Source: Aureimonas ureilytica DSM 18598 = NBRC 106430
Lineage (GTDB): Bacteria; Pseudomonadota; Alphaproteobacteria; Rhizobiales; Rhizobiaceae
NCBI RefSeq assembly: GCF_000382705.1
Contig: NZ_ARQE01000012.1
Span: forward strand, 1 to 64,000
Reading direction: 5' to 3'
Length of the DNA stretch: 64,000 nt
How positions within the stretch are numbered: position 1 is the first letter of the stretch; each line of letters begins with the position of its first letter. The notes below the pieces were generated by a model, which saw nothing but the letters and a program-made list of their open reading frames with translations, was not told the origin of the DNA and made no database searches. The position numbers and the translations under genes were made by a program. Below are positions 7,542-16,928 of this stretch, piece by piece.

Positions 7542-9242
7542 ATGAGCGAGGCCGGGCTCCTTTCGGGCGTGGAGCGCCCCCCCGCCCCGTCCCGGCGTCC
7601 CATCGGCTCGGAGCGCCTGTTCTGGGCGGGCGCGCTGGTGCTGGCGCTTCTCGTCGCGATGCCGGTCCTCTCGCTCGTCTGGATCGCCGTCGCGGGCACG
7701 GGCAGCACCTGGAGCCATCTGGTGCGCAACGTCGTACCGGACGCCGCCCGCGTCACCGCGCTTCTGATGCTCGGCGTCGCGCTCGCCACCGGCATCACCG
7801 GCACGATCCTCGCCTGGCTCGTGTCGAGCTTTTCCTTTCCCGGCCGGCGCGTCCTGTCCTGGGCGCTCGTCCTGCCGCTTGCCGTGCCGACCTATGTCGC
7901 GGCCTACTGCTTCAACGAGTTCCTGCACTATGTCGGCCCGGTGCAGACGGGCCTGCGCGCCCTGTTCGGCTTCCGGACGCGCGCCGACTACTGGTTCCCC
8001 GAAATCCGCTCGCTCGGCGGCGCCATCCTCATCCTGTCCGCCGTTCTCTATCCTTACGTCTTTCTGGCCGCCCGCGCGGTCTTCCTGATGCAGAGCCGGC
8101 GCCCCGCCGAAGTGGCGCGCACGCTCGGCGCCGGCCCCTTGCGCGTCTTCCTCACCGTGCTCGCCCCCATGGCCCGGCCGGCCATCGCGGTCGGCGTGTC
8201 GCTCGCCCTCATGGAAGTCGTCAACGATATCGGCGCGGTGGAATTCCTCGGCGTCCAGACGCTGACCTTCGCGGTCTATTCCACCTGGCTGAACCGGGGA
8301 GACCTTCAGGGCGCGACGCAGATCGCGCTGGCGCTCCTCCTTGTGATCGTGGCTCTCGTCTGGCTGGAGCGCGCCTCGCGCCGGCGGCAGCGCTTCGCCG
8401 CCGGGCGCACCGAGGCCGCCGCCCCGACGCTCCAGCCGCTTCGCGGCGCGCGGGCGCTGGGCGCGACCGCCTTCTGCCTTCTGCCGCTCACGCTCGGCTT
8501 TGCGATCCCGTTCGCGGTTCTCGCCCGCTCCGCCCTGAAGCGGGCCGGCGACATCGCCGATCCCGCGCTCTGGCGCGCGCTCTGGCATACCGTCCTCGTG
8601 GCGGGCGCGAGCGCCTGTCTCGTGGTCGCGATCGGCTTTCTCGTCACCTATGGCGTGCGGCTGACGAAGAGCCGCACGCTGCGCTTCGCGGCGCGGCTCG
8701 GCACGCTCGGCTACGCCCTGCCCGGCACGGTTCTGGCGATCGGCCTTCTCGTGCCGCTCGCCGCCTTCGACAACGCGCTCGACGCGGCGCTGCGCCAGCA
8801 TCTCGGCGTCTCCACCGGCCTTCTCCTGTCGGGATCGGGCTTCGCGATCGTTCTCGCCTGCACCGCGCGCTTCACGGCCATGGGCCATGGCACGCTGGAG
8901 AGCGGCTTCGCCAAGCTCTCGCCCCATCTCGACATGGCCGCGCGCACGCTCGGCCACGGGCCGGGCGCGGTGCTGCGCGACGTGCTTCTGCCGCTCATGC
9001 GCCCTGCCGCCCTCACCGCCTTTCTCCTCGTCTTCGTGGACGCGGCCAAGGAGCTTTCGGCGACGATCCTCCTGCGCCCCTTCGATTTCGACACGCTGGC
9101 GACCTTCGTCTATGCCCAAGCCTCGCGCGCCGCCTTCGAGGACGGCGCGATCGCCGCGCTTCTGATCGTCCTCGTCGGCATCCTGCCCGTGATGCTCCTG
9201 ACGCGCTCGCTTCTGGGTGGCGAACGCCCCGGCCGCGCCTGA
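7542..9242 (+). CDS. Iron(III) ABC transporter, fused double permease (FbpB/SfuB type)
   Basis: A 566-residue inner-membrane permease with two homologous six-helix halves, as in FbpB/SfuB/FutB. Each half contains an EAA-type loop contacting the ATPase: EVARTLGAGPLRVFLTVLAPM in the first and MAARTLGHGPGAVLRDVLLPL in the second. It works with the upstream binding protein to import Fe3+. No ATP-binding gene follows (the next gene encodes an AsmA-like protein), so the FbpC partner must be encoded elsewhere. The start ATG at 7542 lies just after the second intercistronic hairpin. Confidence 0.92.
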   Translation: MSEAGLLSGVERPPAPSRRPIGSERLFWAGALVLALLVAMPVLSLVWIAVAGTGSTWSHLVRNVVPDAARVTALLMLGVALATGITGTILAWLVSSFSFPGRRVLSWALVLPLAVPTYVAAYCFNEFLHYVGPVQTGLRALFGFRTRADYWFPEIRSLGGAILILSAVLYPYVFLAARAVFLMQSRRPAEVARTLGAGPLRVFLTVLAPMARPAIAVGVSLALMEVVNDIGAVEFLGVQTLTFAVYSTWLNRGDLQGATQIALALLLVIVALVWLERASRRRQRFAAGRTEAAAPTLQPLRGARALGATAFCLLPLTLGFAIPFAVLARSALKRAGDIADPALWRALWHTVLVAGASACLVVAIGFLVTYGVRLTKSRTLRFAARLGTLGYALPGTVLAIGLLVPLAAFDNALDAALRQHLGVSTGLLLSGSGFAIVLACTARFTAMGHGTLESGFAKLSPHLDMAARTLGHGPGAVLRDVLLPLMRPAALTAFLLVFVDAAKELSATILLRPFDFDTLATFVYAQASRAAFEDGAIAALLIVLVGILPVMLLTRSLLGGERPGRA

Positions 9243-9361
9243 TCCCTCCCCCGCCACGCGTTCGGCGCAATCGCGTGGTTGGTGGCACGGACAGGGCGGA
9301 ATCGGCTCAGGAACGGACGGGGCGTCCCCCGCACCCTGTTCAATCCAGGCCCTTCTCTCTA

Positions 9362-9397
9362 GATACTCTGTCTCGGACGGATACTCTGTCCCGGGCG
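9362..9397 (+). repeat. Imperfect 18-bp tandem repeat upstream of the AsmA-like gene
   Basis: Two adjacent 18-bp units, both beginning GATACTCTGTC, agree at 16 of 18 positions (units at 9362-9379 and 9380-9397). They lie 41 bases before the AsmA-like start codon. The spacing suggests a pair of regulator half-sites or a promoter-region duplication, but no known motif was recognised. Confidence 0.6.
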
Positions 9398-9437
9398 CCC
9401 GGCCGTTGCGCGCCCGTCATGCCCCGAAGGACCCTGA

Positions 9438-11339
9438 TTGACCGAGTCTCCTCCCCCGGCGCGGCGCGCGACCGAGAGCCAATCGCATGGGGACAAGCGT
9501 CGGCGCGGTCTTCTGCCGATCGCGCTCGGTCTTCTCGCGCTCCTCGTGGGACTGCTCTTCCTCGCCCTGTCGCAGGTGTCGCTGCAGCTCGGCGACGCGC
9601 GGGAGGAGCTGGAAGCACGGCTCGCGCATCTTGCCGGCCGCCCGGTTCATGTCGACGGCAGCGTGAGCTTCGAGCTCCTGCCGCGCCCGACCGCCATTCT
9701 CACCGATCTGCGCGCGCGCACCGGCACGGGCGACGACGCCCAGCTTCTGACCGTGGACCGGGTGGAGGCCGATTTCGCGCTTCTGCCGGCGCTTCTCGGC
9801 CGCGCCGAAATTCGGCGCGTCGCCCTGGTGCGCCCCGAGCTCGGCCCCGCGACCGGCATCGACCCCGGCGCGGCGCCCGGCCGTGCGCCTCCCGCCGAGG
9901 CCCAGCCCGCACCGCCCGCGCGCGTGCCGGACGGGGCGGCGCTCGGGAAGGCGTCGGGCGATCTGCGCCTGTTTCTCGTGCGCTTCGAGGGCCTGCGCGA
10001 ACTCGACATCCGCGAAGGACTGGCGCGCCTGCCCGGCCGCAGCGACAGCGTGTCCAACATCAATGCGAGCTTCGACTGGGCGGGCCGGGGCAGCGCCGCT
10101 CGGCTCACGGGCTCGGCGGTCTGGAACGGCCAGCCGGTGCGGCTCGACGCGCGGCTCGACCGGCCGCTCGCCTTCACGGAAGGCGAGAACGCCCCGCTCA
10201 GGCTCTCGCTCTCCGCCCCGGCGCTGGAGATCGGTTTCGAGGGCAATGGCTCGGCCGGCGAGATTCTGCAGCTCGCCGGTGCGCTCAGCCTTTCCACCCC
10301 CTCGCTGTCGCGGGCCATCGACTGGATCGGCCGCGAGAATGCCGGCGTGCCGGATTTCGGGGCGCTGGCCATCCAGACCCAGATCCATCTCGTGGACGAT
10401 CGCGTGAGCTTCGGCTCGGCCGCGCTCGACCTGGGCGAGGACAAGGCGCGCGGCGCCTTGGAAATGCTCCTGCCCCGGCCGGCCTCGAACGTGCCGACGC
10501 TGTCGGGAACGCTGGCCTTCGAGGCGCTCGACCTCAGCCGGTTCTCGCGCGCGATCGCGCCTGCGCCAAAGACGGCGCTCGACTTCCAGCGCCCGATCCA
10601 CACCGACTTCCTGCGCAAGATCGATCTCGACCTGCGCCTGTCGGCGAAGGAAGCCGATCTCGGCCGCACCACGGCGCGCGACGTCGCGGCGACGATCAAG
10701 TCCACCGGGGGCGTCGGCACGATCGATATCGGCGACATGACCGTGCTCGGCGGGCGGGGCGATCTGCGCGTCACCGTGGACACATCCGCGCCGCGCGCCG
10801 ACCTGATCGTCGCGGCGGGCCTGCGCGACATCGACATGAAATCCCTGAAGACCCTGACCGGCACGGCCATGCCGGTGGTGTCGGGGCGCGGCGAGCTGCA
10901 GCTGACGCTGCGCGGCCCGGCGACCAATTGGGGCGAAATCGCGCTCGCCAGCCGCACGGAAGCCAAGCTGCGCGTGCGCGACGGCCAGCTCGCCGGGGTC
11001 GAGCGCGGCATGTTGAAGACGCCCGGCCTGCGGCCGATCGATTCGGCGGCCTCCGTGCCCGAACCCTTCCGGCGCACCGATCTGGCGCTGGTCGGCGTCG
11101 GCCCGCGCTTGCGCATCGACAAGCTGTCCATCGTCTTCGACGAGGGCGAGGCGACGGCCGACGGGCAGATCGACCTGCGCAACGGTTACCTCACGATGCG
11201 CGGCCAGTTCGACCCGACCAAGATCGAGGCGTCGGGTGTATCGAATTCGTTCACCATATCGAAACCCATCGGGTTCAAGCTGGATGGAGAATGGCCGAAG
11301 CCGACGTTGACCGTGAGCGCGTCGGACGGGCCGACCTGA
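9438..11339 (+). CDS. AsmA family protein
   Basis: A 633-residue inner-membrane-anchored protein with a short basic N-terminus, one membrane helix at about residues 24-46 and a large periplasmic domain. The AsmA N-terminal module (GRPVHVDGSVSFELLPRPTA, then the DRVEADFALLPALLGRAEIR region) and the C-terminal module (LRVRDGQLAGVERGM ... LTMRGQFDP) are recognisable. AsmA-like proteins are long beta-rich, VPS13/chorein-like proteins linked to outer-membrane lipid homeostasis. The start is a TTG at 9438. The next gene follows 59 bases later on the same strand and may be co-transcribed. Confidence 0.85.
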   Translation: MTESPPPARRATESQSHGDKRRRGLLPIALGLLALLVGLLFLALSQVSLQLGDAREELEARLAHLAGRPVHVDGSVSFELLPRPTAILTDLRARTGTGDDAQLLTVDRVEADFALLPALLGRAEIRRVALVRPELGPATGIDPGAAPGRAPPAEAQPAPPARVPDGAALGKASGDLRLFLVRFEGLRELDIREGLARLPGRSDSVSNINASFDWAGRGSAARLTGSAVWNGQPVRLDARLDRPLAFTEGENAPLRLSLSAPALEIGFEGNGSAGEILQLAGALSLSTPSLSRAIDWIGRENAGVPDFGALAIQTQIHLVDDRVSFGSAALDLGEDKARGALEMLLPRPASNVPTLSGTLAFEALDLSRFSRAIAPAPKTALDFQRPIHTDFLRKIDLDLRLSAKEADLGRTTARDVAATIKSTGGVGTIDIGDMTVLGGRGDLRVTVDTSAPRADLIVAAGLRDIDMKSLKTLTGTAMPVVSGRGELQLTLRGPATNWGEIALASRTEAKLRVRDGQLAGVERGMLKTPGLRPIDSAASVPEPFRRTDLALVGVGPRLRIDKLSIVFDEGEATADGQIDLRNGYLTMRGQFDPTKIEASGVSNSFTISKPIGFKLDGEWPKPTLTVSASDGPT

Positions 11340-11398
11340 GACGGAACGCCCTCCCGACGCCCCGCGCGGCGTTCCGTCGATCCGGAACGGAGCCGCCC

Positions 11399-12679
11399 AT
11401 GATCCCGACGCCCCCTCGCCTCGCCGCTCTCGTCCTCGCCGGATCGATGCTCTGTCCGCTCAGCGCGTCCGCCGGCTCGCTCCTGAAGCTCGGGCCGGAA
11501 CAGGTCGCCGCCGCCGCGTCGGGCCGCTCCACGGTCGCGATCGGGCTGCGCGGCGCGCCCAACGATCCGGCCGCCTGCGCGCGCGACTTCCACGCCAGGC
11601 TGAAGCCCATCGCCGAGGGTCCGTTCCAGAAGGTGAAGGCCGCGCTCGGCGCGCCCCCGGAGGCGACGGCTGGGAGCGGCGCGACGGAAGGCGGCGGCAT
11701 GATCTTTCCGCCGAACGCGCGCTCGCGCGGCCCGAACGAGACCGCCGCCCTGCGCGCCGCGATGGCCGCCGCCAAGGGCGCGACGGGCGTGGCCCCGCGC
11801 GACGCCAACGCCCGCTGGACGGCGCTGCGCATTCGCGAGGACCTCGCCGACTTCCTGACGCAAGGCCCCTCGCCCTATCTGTGCTCGGGGATCGACCCGT
11901 ATCTGGCGACGCTGAAGCGCTTCGCGGGGCAGGTCTCGGTTTCGCCCGACCGCCGGCAGCGCGATCTGGACACCGCCCGCGCCATGGCGCGCGCGAGTCT
12001 CGACGACGCGCTTCTGGCGCTGCGCCCCGTGCCGGTGCCGACCAGCGCGCCGGAGCGCGCCGCCCCGGTCGCGGACATGGCGGCCGACGCGCTTCGCCCC
12101 GGCGGCACCGAGACGGCGCAGGAGACCCTTATCGGCCCGCCCATGCTGGTGGCCGGACGCGAGGCGGCGGAAACGCGCATTTCGGCCGGCGACATGCCCG
12201 ACCCTGACCTGCCGCCGCTGGTGGTGAAGCCCGAGAACAAGCTCGAAAGCGCCGCCGATATCGGCGCGGCCGTGGCCGAACTCGACGCCGCGATCCGCCG
12301 CACGATGCCGGCCCTCGCGGGAGCGTCGGCGACGATCGACGCGACCACGACGGGCAGCGTCACCTCGCCGATCGGCCCGATGCGCCCGGCGGCCGCATTG
12401 GCAGCCCCTTTGGCGTCCCCCACGGCAACGCCCTCCGCGCCGCAGAAGGGCGCACTGGAGCAGCTTTCCGCGCTGAAGCCGCTCTTTGCGCCGGACGGCG
12501 GGTTCACGGCCGATCCGCGCACGCGCGTCGTGGTTCTCGGCGCGCTGTCGGATCTCGAAGCCGCCGACCGTCTCCTGGAAGCGAAGACCCTTCCGGAAGA
12601 CCCGCTCGGCGCGGCCTTCACCGAGACCTTCGCCGCGATCGAAACCGCGCATGCCGAAAGCTGCCGCTGCAAGCCCTGA
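11399..12679 (+). CDS. Exported protein of unknown function
   Basis: A 426-residue protein with a clear signal peptide (MIPTPPRLAALVLAGSMLCPLSASA, cleaved near residue 25). The mature part starts with a conserved-looking segment (VAIGLRGAPNDPAACARDFHARLKPIAEGPF) and includes LADFLTQGPSPYLCSGIDPYLATLKRFAG near residues 140-180. A long Ala/Pro/Thr-rich stretch of low complexity follows, then a more ordered C-terminus ending in ESCRCKP. The five-or-so cysteines could pair in the periplasm. I do not recognise a family. Its position just after the AsmA-like gene suggests a cell-envelope role, but only by association. Confidence 0.7.
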   Translation: MIPTPPRLAALVLAGSMLCPLSASAGSLLKLGPEQVAAAASGRSTVAIGLRGAPNDPAACARDFHARLKPIAEGPFQKVKAALGAPPEATAGSGATEGGGMIFPPNARSRGPNETAALRAAMAAAKGATGVAPRDANARWTALRIREDLADFLTQGPSPYLCSGIDPYLATLKRFAGQVSVSPDRRQRDLDTARAMARASLDDALLALRPVPVPTSAPERAAPVADMAADALRPGGTETAQETLIGPPMLVAGREAAETRISAGDMPDPDLPPLVVKPENKLESAADIGAAVAELDAAIRRTMPALAGASATIDATTTGSVTSPIGPMRPAAALAAPLASPTATPSAPQKGALEQLSALKPLFAPDGGFTADPRTRVVVLGALSDLEAADRLLEAKTLPEDPLGAAFTETFAAIETAHAESCRCKP

Positions 12680-12703
12680 AGGGGCGCGCACGAGCTGATC
12701 TCC

Positions 12704-12737
12704 AAGGCCTCCTCGCAACGCGCGAGGGGGCCTTTTT
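12704..12737 (+). terminator. Intrinsic terminator (convergent genes)
   Basis: AAGGCC-t-CCTCGC pairs with GCGCGAGG-g-GGCCTT around a short loop and is followed by TTTTT. It closes the AsmA-like/unknown-protein transcript 25 bases after its stop. The 3' end of potI lies on the opposite strand immediately beyond it. Confidence 0.8.
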
Positions 12738-12754
12738 CATGAGGGAGCGATGTC

Positions 12755-13576
12755 TCAGACGTCCTGGCTCGCCAGCCGCTCGTCGCGCTGGCGCCGCGCG
12801 TCCTGGCGCCGGTTGAACAGGGCGGCGGCGATGACGCCGAGGGCGACCACGGCGATCATGATGGTCGAGATGGCGTTGATCTCTGGCGTCACGCCGACGC
12901 GCACCTGGCTGTAGATGCGCATGGGCAGCGTCGTGGCGCCGGGGCCGGAGGTGAAGCTCGCGATCACCAGATCGTCCAGCGACAGGGTGAAGGCGAGCAT
13001 CCAGCCCGCCGCGACGGCCGGCCAGATCACCGGCAGGGTGACGAGCAGGAAGGCCTTGGCGGGCGGGCAGCCGAGATCCTGCGCCGCCTCCTCCAGCGAG
13101 CGGTCGAAGGACACGAGGCGCGAGCGCACCACCACGGCGACGAAGCACATGGTGAGGGTCGTGTGCGCCACCGTCACCGTCCAGAAGCCGCGGTCGAAAT
13201 CCACGGCGACGAAGAGAAGAAGCAGCGACAGGCCGGTGATGACCTCGGGCATGACGAGCGGCGCGAAGACCATGCCCGACAGGAGCGTGCGCCCGGGAAA
13301 GCGCGCATGGCGCACGAGGGCCATCGCCGCCAGCGTTCCGAGAATCGTGGCGAGCGTCGCCGACAGGACGGCGACCCGCAGCGTCACCCAGGCGGCATCG
13401 AGAAACAGGCGGTTGCCGAGAAGCGCCGTATACCAGCGCGTCGAGAACCCGCCCCAGACCGTGACGAGCTGCGAGGCGTTGAAGGAATAGATCACGAGAA
13501 GCAGGATCGGCAGGTAGAGAAAGGCGAAGCCGAAGACCAGCGAGACGAGGTTGAAGGGAGACAGGCCGCGCTTCAT
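12755..13576 (-). CDS. potI: Putrescine ABC transporter permease PotI
   Basis: A 273-residue six-helix permease, the second permease of a PotFGHI-type polyamine importer. The EAA loop is SLEEAAQDLGCPPAKAFLLVTLP near residues 150-175. ATG at 13576 sits one base after the potH stop, giving tight coupling; the upstream in-frame ATG at 13600 would overlap potH and has no benefit. It is last in the operon and is followed by the shared terminator region. Confidence 0.9.
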   Translation of the reverse strand: MKRGLSPFNLVSLVFGFAFLYLPILLLVIYSFNASQLVTVWGGFSTRWYTALLGNRLFLDAAWVTLRVAVLSATLATILGTLAAMALVRHARFPGRTLLSGMVFAPLVMPEVITGLSLLLLFVAVDFDRGFWTVTVAHTTLTMCFVAVVVRSRLVSFDRSLEEAAQDLGCPPAKAFLLVTLPVIWPAVAAGWMLAFTLSLDDLVIASFTSGPGATTLPMRIYSQVRVGVTPEINAISTIMIAVVALGVIAAALFNRRQDARRQRDERLASQDV

Positions 13577-13577
13577 C

Positions 13578-14480
13578 TCAGACGCTCCTCGCCTGGACAC
13601 GCTGGAACAGGACGATCGGGATCACCAGAACCAGAAGCAGCATGACCGCCACGGCCGAGGCGACCGGCCAGTCGCGATTGGTGAAGAACTCGTCCCACAG
13701 CGTCTTGCCGATCATCAGCGTCTGCGATCCGCCGAGAAGGTCGGGGATCACGAATTCGCCCACCGCCGGAATGAAGACGAGCAGCGCGCCGGCGACGACG
13801 CCCGGCAGCGACAGGGGGAAGGTGACGCGCCAGAAGGCGCCGAGCGGCGTGCAGCCGAGATCGGCCGCCGCTTCCAGAAGCCGCCCGTCCAGCCGTTCGA
13901 GGCTGGCATAGATCGGCAGAACCATGAAGGGCAGGTAGGAATAGACGATGCCGATATAGACGGCCGTGTTGGTGTTGAGGATCGCGAGCGGCGTGTCCAC
14001 GATCCCGGTCCAGAGCAGGAACTGGTTGAGATAGCCCTCGTTGCGCAGGATGCCGATCCAGGCATAGACGCGGATCAGAAAGCTCGTCCAGAAGGGCAGG
14101 ACCGTCAGCATGACGAGAACCGGGCGCAAGCCCCCCGACGCGCGCGACATGGCATAGGCCAGCGGATAGGCGACGAGAAGCGTCAGCACGGTCGAGATGC
14201 CGGCGATGCGAAGGCTCGACAGATAGGCGTTGAAATAGAGCGGGTCCTCGGCGAGGAACTGGTAGCTCTGGGTTCCGAGCTTGCGCGCGCTCTCCAGAAG
14301 GGCCGCCGGCGCGCTCCAGTCGAAGACCGGCAGATAGGGCGGTTGCGCGATCGCCGTTTCCGACAGCGAGATCTTGAAGACGATCGCGAAGGGCACGAGA
14401 AACAGAACGAGAAGCCAGAGCGTGGGCACGCCGATCACGGCGGCCTTCCACCAGTTCACCTTGCCGAACCGCGCCGCCAT
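13578..14480 (-). CDS. potH: Putrescine ABC transporter permease PotH
   Basis: A 300-residue inner-membrane permease with six predicted helices, forming the channel with PotI. The EAA-type loop is RLLEAAADLGCTPLGAFWRVTFPLSLPG. Two starts are possible: ATG at 14480, preceded by a GGGGCGGGA ribosome site, or GTG at 14495, which overlaps the potG stop as GTGA. ATG is preferred. Confidence 0.9.
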   Translation of the reverse strand: MAARFGKVNWWKAAVIGVPTLWLLVLFLVPFAIVFKISLSETAIAQPPYLPVFDWSAPAALLESARKLGTQSYQFLAEDPLYFNAYLSSLRIAGISTVLTLLVAYPLAYAMSRASGGLRPVLVMLTVLPFWTSFLIRVYAWIGILRNEGYLNQFLLWTGIVDTPLAILNTNTAVYIGIVYSYLPFMVLPIYASLERLDGRLLEAAADLGCTPLGAFWRVTFPLSLPGVVAGALLVFIPAVGEFVIPDLLGGSQTLMIGKTLWDEFFTNRDWPVASAVAVMLLLVLVIPIVLFQRVQARSV

Positions 14481-14491
14481 CGTCCCGCCCC

Positions 14492-15643
14492 TCACTGCAC
14501 CAAGAGGACGCCGGCGTCCCGCTCGAAGGTGAGCCAGACTTCCTCCTCCCAGGCGATCTGCTCGGCGGCGACGCGCGCGGCGTTGATCACGGTGGAGCGA
14601 ACCAGCGTGCCGTTCTCCAGCTTGACGTTGAACAGCGTCACGTCGCCGAGATAGGCGATGTCCCAGACGACGCCGCGCAGCGCGTTGACGCCGATCTCGC
14701 TCGGCGGCCGGCGCGACAGGCGCATCTTCTCGGGGCGCACGGCGAAGGCGGCGCTATCGCCCGGCGCGACGGAGGTGGTGCTTTCCGTCTCGATCACGCC
14801 GACCTCGGTGGCCAAGCGCACGACGCTGCCCGAGGCGCTGTCGACGACCCCCTCGATCAGCGAGATGTTGCCGACGAAATCGGCGACATAGCGCGAGGTC
14901 GGGGCTTCGTAGATCACGGCCGGCGTCGCCACCTGGCAGAGCTTGCCCGCGCGCATCACCGCGATCCGGTCGGACATGGTCATGGCCTCCTCCTGGTCGT
15001 GCGTCACGATCACGAAGGTGAGGCCGAGCTCCTGCTGGAGGTCCATCAGCTCGAACTGGGTTTCCTCGCGCAGCTTCTTGTCGAGCGCGCCGAGCGGCTC
15101 GTCCAGAAGCAGGACCTTGGGCCGCTTGGCGAGCGAGCGGGCGAGCGCCACGCGCTGCTGCTGTCCGCCCGACAATTGCTGCGGCTTGCGCTTGCCGTAG
15201 CTTTCCAGCTTCACGAGCTTCAGCATCTCGGCGACGCGGTCGGCGCGCTCGCCCTTGCCCATCCCGTCCTGCTTCAGGCCGAAGGCGATGTTCTGTTCCA
15301 CGCTCATGTGCGGAAACAGGGCATAGGACTGGAACATCATGTTCATCGGCCGCCGATAGGGCGGCACGCCCTTCAGGCTCTGCCCGCCCAAGCGCACGTC
15401 GCCCGATGTCGGCTCCTCGAAGCCCGCGAGCATGCGCAGAAGCGTGGACTTGCCACAGCCCGACGGCCCGAGCAGCGTGAAGAACTCGCGCGGATAGATC
15501 TTGAGGCTGAGATCGTCCACCGCGTTGAACGGGCCGAACCGCTTGGTGATGCGGTCGAACTCGATCAGCGGTTCGGCGGCCGGGTCGTTCCACGGATCGA
15601 ACGAGCGGCGGATATTGCCGAAAGCCTTAGGTGCCGTTGCCAT
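14492..15643 (-). CDS. potG: Polyamine ABC transporter ATP-binding protein PotG
   Basis: A 383-residue ATPase. Walker A is [11 protein letters not shown], the Q-loop lies in MMFQSYALFPHM, the signature is LSGGQQQRVALARSLA and Walker B is LLLDEPLGALD. A C-terminal TOBE domain (FAVRPEKMRLSRRP onward) is typical of PotA/PotG. It energises putrescine uptake through PotH/PotI. The order potF-potG-potH-potI on the minus strand matches the canonical operon. The gap to potF is about 122 bases. Confidence 0.93.
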   Translation of the reverse strand: MATAPKAFGNIRRSFDPWNDPAAEPLIEFDRITKRFGPFNAVDDLSLKIYPREFFTLLGPSGCGKSTLLRMLAGFEEPTSGDVRLGGQSLKGVPPYRRPMNMMFQSYALFPHMSVEQNIAFGLKQDGMGKGERADRVAEMLKLVKLESYGKRKPQQLSGGQQQRVALARSLAKRPKVLLLDEPLGALDKKLREETQFELMDLQQELGLTFVIVTHDQEEAMTMSDRIAVMRAGKLCQVATPAVIYEAPTSRYVADFVGNISLIEGVVDSASGSVVRLATEVGVIETESTTSVAPGDSAAFAVRPEKMRLSRRPPSEIGVNALRGVVWDIAYLGDVTLFNVKLENGTLVRSTVINAARVAAEQIAWEEEVWLTFERDAGVLLVQ

Positions 15644-15765
15644 TCCTGAACCCCGAGACGAGCCATGCGGGCGGGCGCGCCTCGCGGCGGCCCCGTTTCC
15701 TTCACGGGCGGCGCGGCGGGCCGTTCCGCCCGTTTCGCGCCGCTCGCTTCTCCGTCCCGCGCGGG

Positions 15766-16857
15766 CTACTGCCCGGTCTTCACCGTGGTGAAGGCGCGCG
15801 TGACGGTGCGCTGGCCGCGCGCGTCATAGGGCTTCTTGACGTAGAGCGTCTTCAGCGTCGCCTCGTCGGGGTAGATCGAGGTGTCGTTGAGGATCTTCGG
15901 ATCGACGAATGTCTGCGAGGCGAGATTGCCGTTGGCGTAGCTGACGAAATTCGTCGCCTTGGCGATCACTTCGGGGCGCATCATGTAGTTGATGAACTGA
16001 TGCGCGGCGTCCACATGCGGCGCGTCGGCCGGGATCGCCATCTGGTCGAACCACATCATCGTGCCCTCATGGGGAATGAAATAGCCGATCTCGACGCCGC
16101 GCCCGGCCTCGGCCGCGCGGTCGCGCGCCTGGAACACGTCGCCCGAAAAGCCGACCGCCACGCAGATGTCGCCATTGGCGAGGGCATTGATATATTCGGA
16201 GGAATGGAAGCGGCGGATGAAGGGGCGAACCTTCAGAAGCAGCGCCTCGGCCTTGCCGATCGAGTCGGCATCGGTCGCGCTCGGGTCGAGCCCGAGATAG
16301 CTGAGCGCGGCGGGCATGATCTCGCCCGGCGCGTCGAGCATATCGATGCCGCATTTCGAGAGGGCTTCGGCGTTCTTGGGGTCGAACACCAGCGCCCAGG
16401 AATTCAGCGGCGCGTCGGGCAGAAGCTCCTTCACCTTCTGCTTGTTGTAGCCGACGCCCGTCGTGCCCCACATGTAGTTGACCGAATAGGCATTGTCCGG
16501 GTCGTAGGCCGCGACGCGCTCGGTCACGATCGGCCACATGTTGGACAGGTTCGGCAGCTTCGACTTGTCGAGCTTCTGGAACACGCCGGCCTGGATCTGG
16601 CGCAGCATGTATTCGGCCGAGGGCACGACGATGTCGTAGCCGCTGCCGCCGGCCAGAAGCCGCGTTTCCAGGATCTCGTTGGAATCATACACGTCGTAGA
16701 CGACGCGGATGCCGGTTTCCTTGGTGAAGTCGTCGACGATCGACGTGTCGATATAGTCCGACCAATTGTAGACGTTGAGAACCTTGTCCTCGGCAGAAGC
16801 CGCCGGGACGGCAAGAGCGGCAAACGTGCCGGCGAGCAGGAACGAGGCAAGTCTCAT
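15766..16857 (-). CDS. potF: Putrescine-binding periplasmic protein PotF
   Basis: A 363-residue binding protein with a signal peptide (MRLASFLLAGTFAALAVPAASA, cleaved near residue 22). The mature start is DKVLNVYNWSDYIDTSIVDDF, the hallmark NWSDY motif of PotD/PotF. Other family segments are EILETRLLAGGSGYDIVVPS and MWGTTGVGYN. It delivers putrescine (or another polyamine) to PotGHI. ATG at 16857 gives the proper signal peptide. Three helically phased repeats lie about 70-100 bases upstream. The nearby puuAB genes indicate that imported putrescine is degraded by gamma-glutamylation. Confidence 0.93.
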   Translation of the reverse strand: MRLASFLLAGTFAALAVPAASAEDKVLNVYNWSDYIDTSIVDDFTKETGIRVVYDVYDSNEILETRLLAGGSGYDIVVPSAEYMLRQIQAGVFQKLDKSKLPNLSNMWPIVTERVAAYDPDNAYSVNYMWGTTGVGYNKQKVKELLPDAPLNSWALVFDPKNAEALSKCGIDMLDAPGEIMPAALSYLGLDPSATDADSIGKAEALLLKVRPFIRRFHSSEYINALANGDICVAVGFSGDVFQARDRAAEAGRGVEIGYFIPHEGTMMWFDQMAIPADAPHVDAAHQFINYMMRPEVIAKATNFVSYANGNLASQTFVDPKILNDTSIYPDEATLKTLYVKKPYDARGQRTVTRAFTTVKTGQ

Positions 16858-16928
16858 CGGTCGGGCACCCTTCTCCGATCGGTCTGTTGCGCGGCAATAT
16901 CGCGAAAGCCGGAGGACATTCCTAGAGG

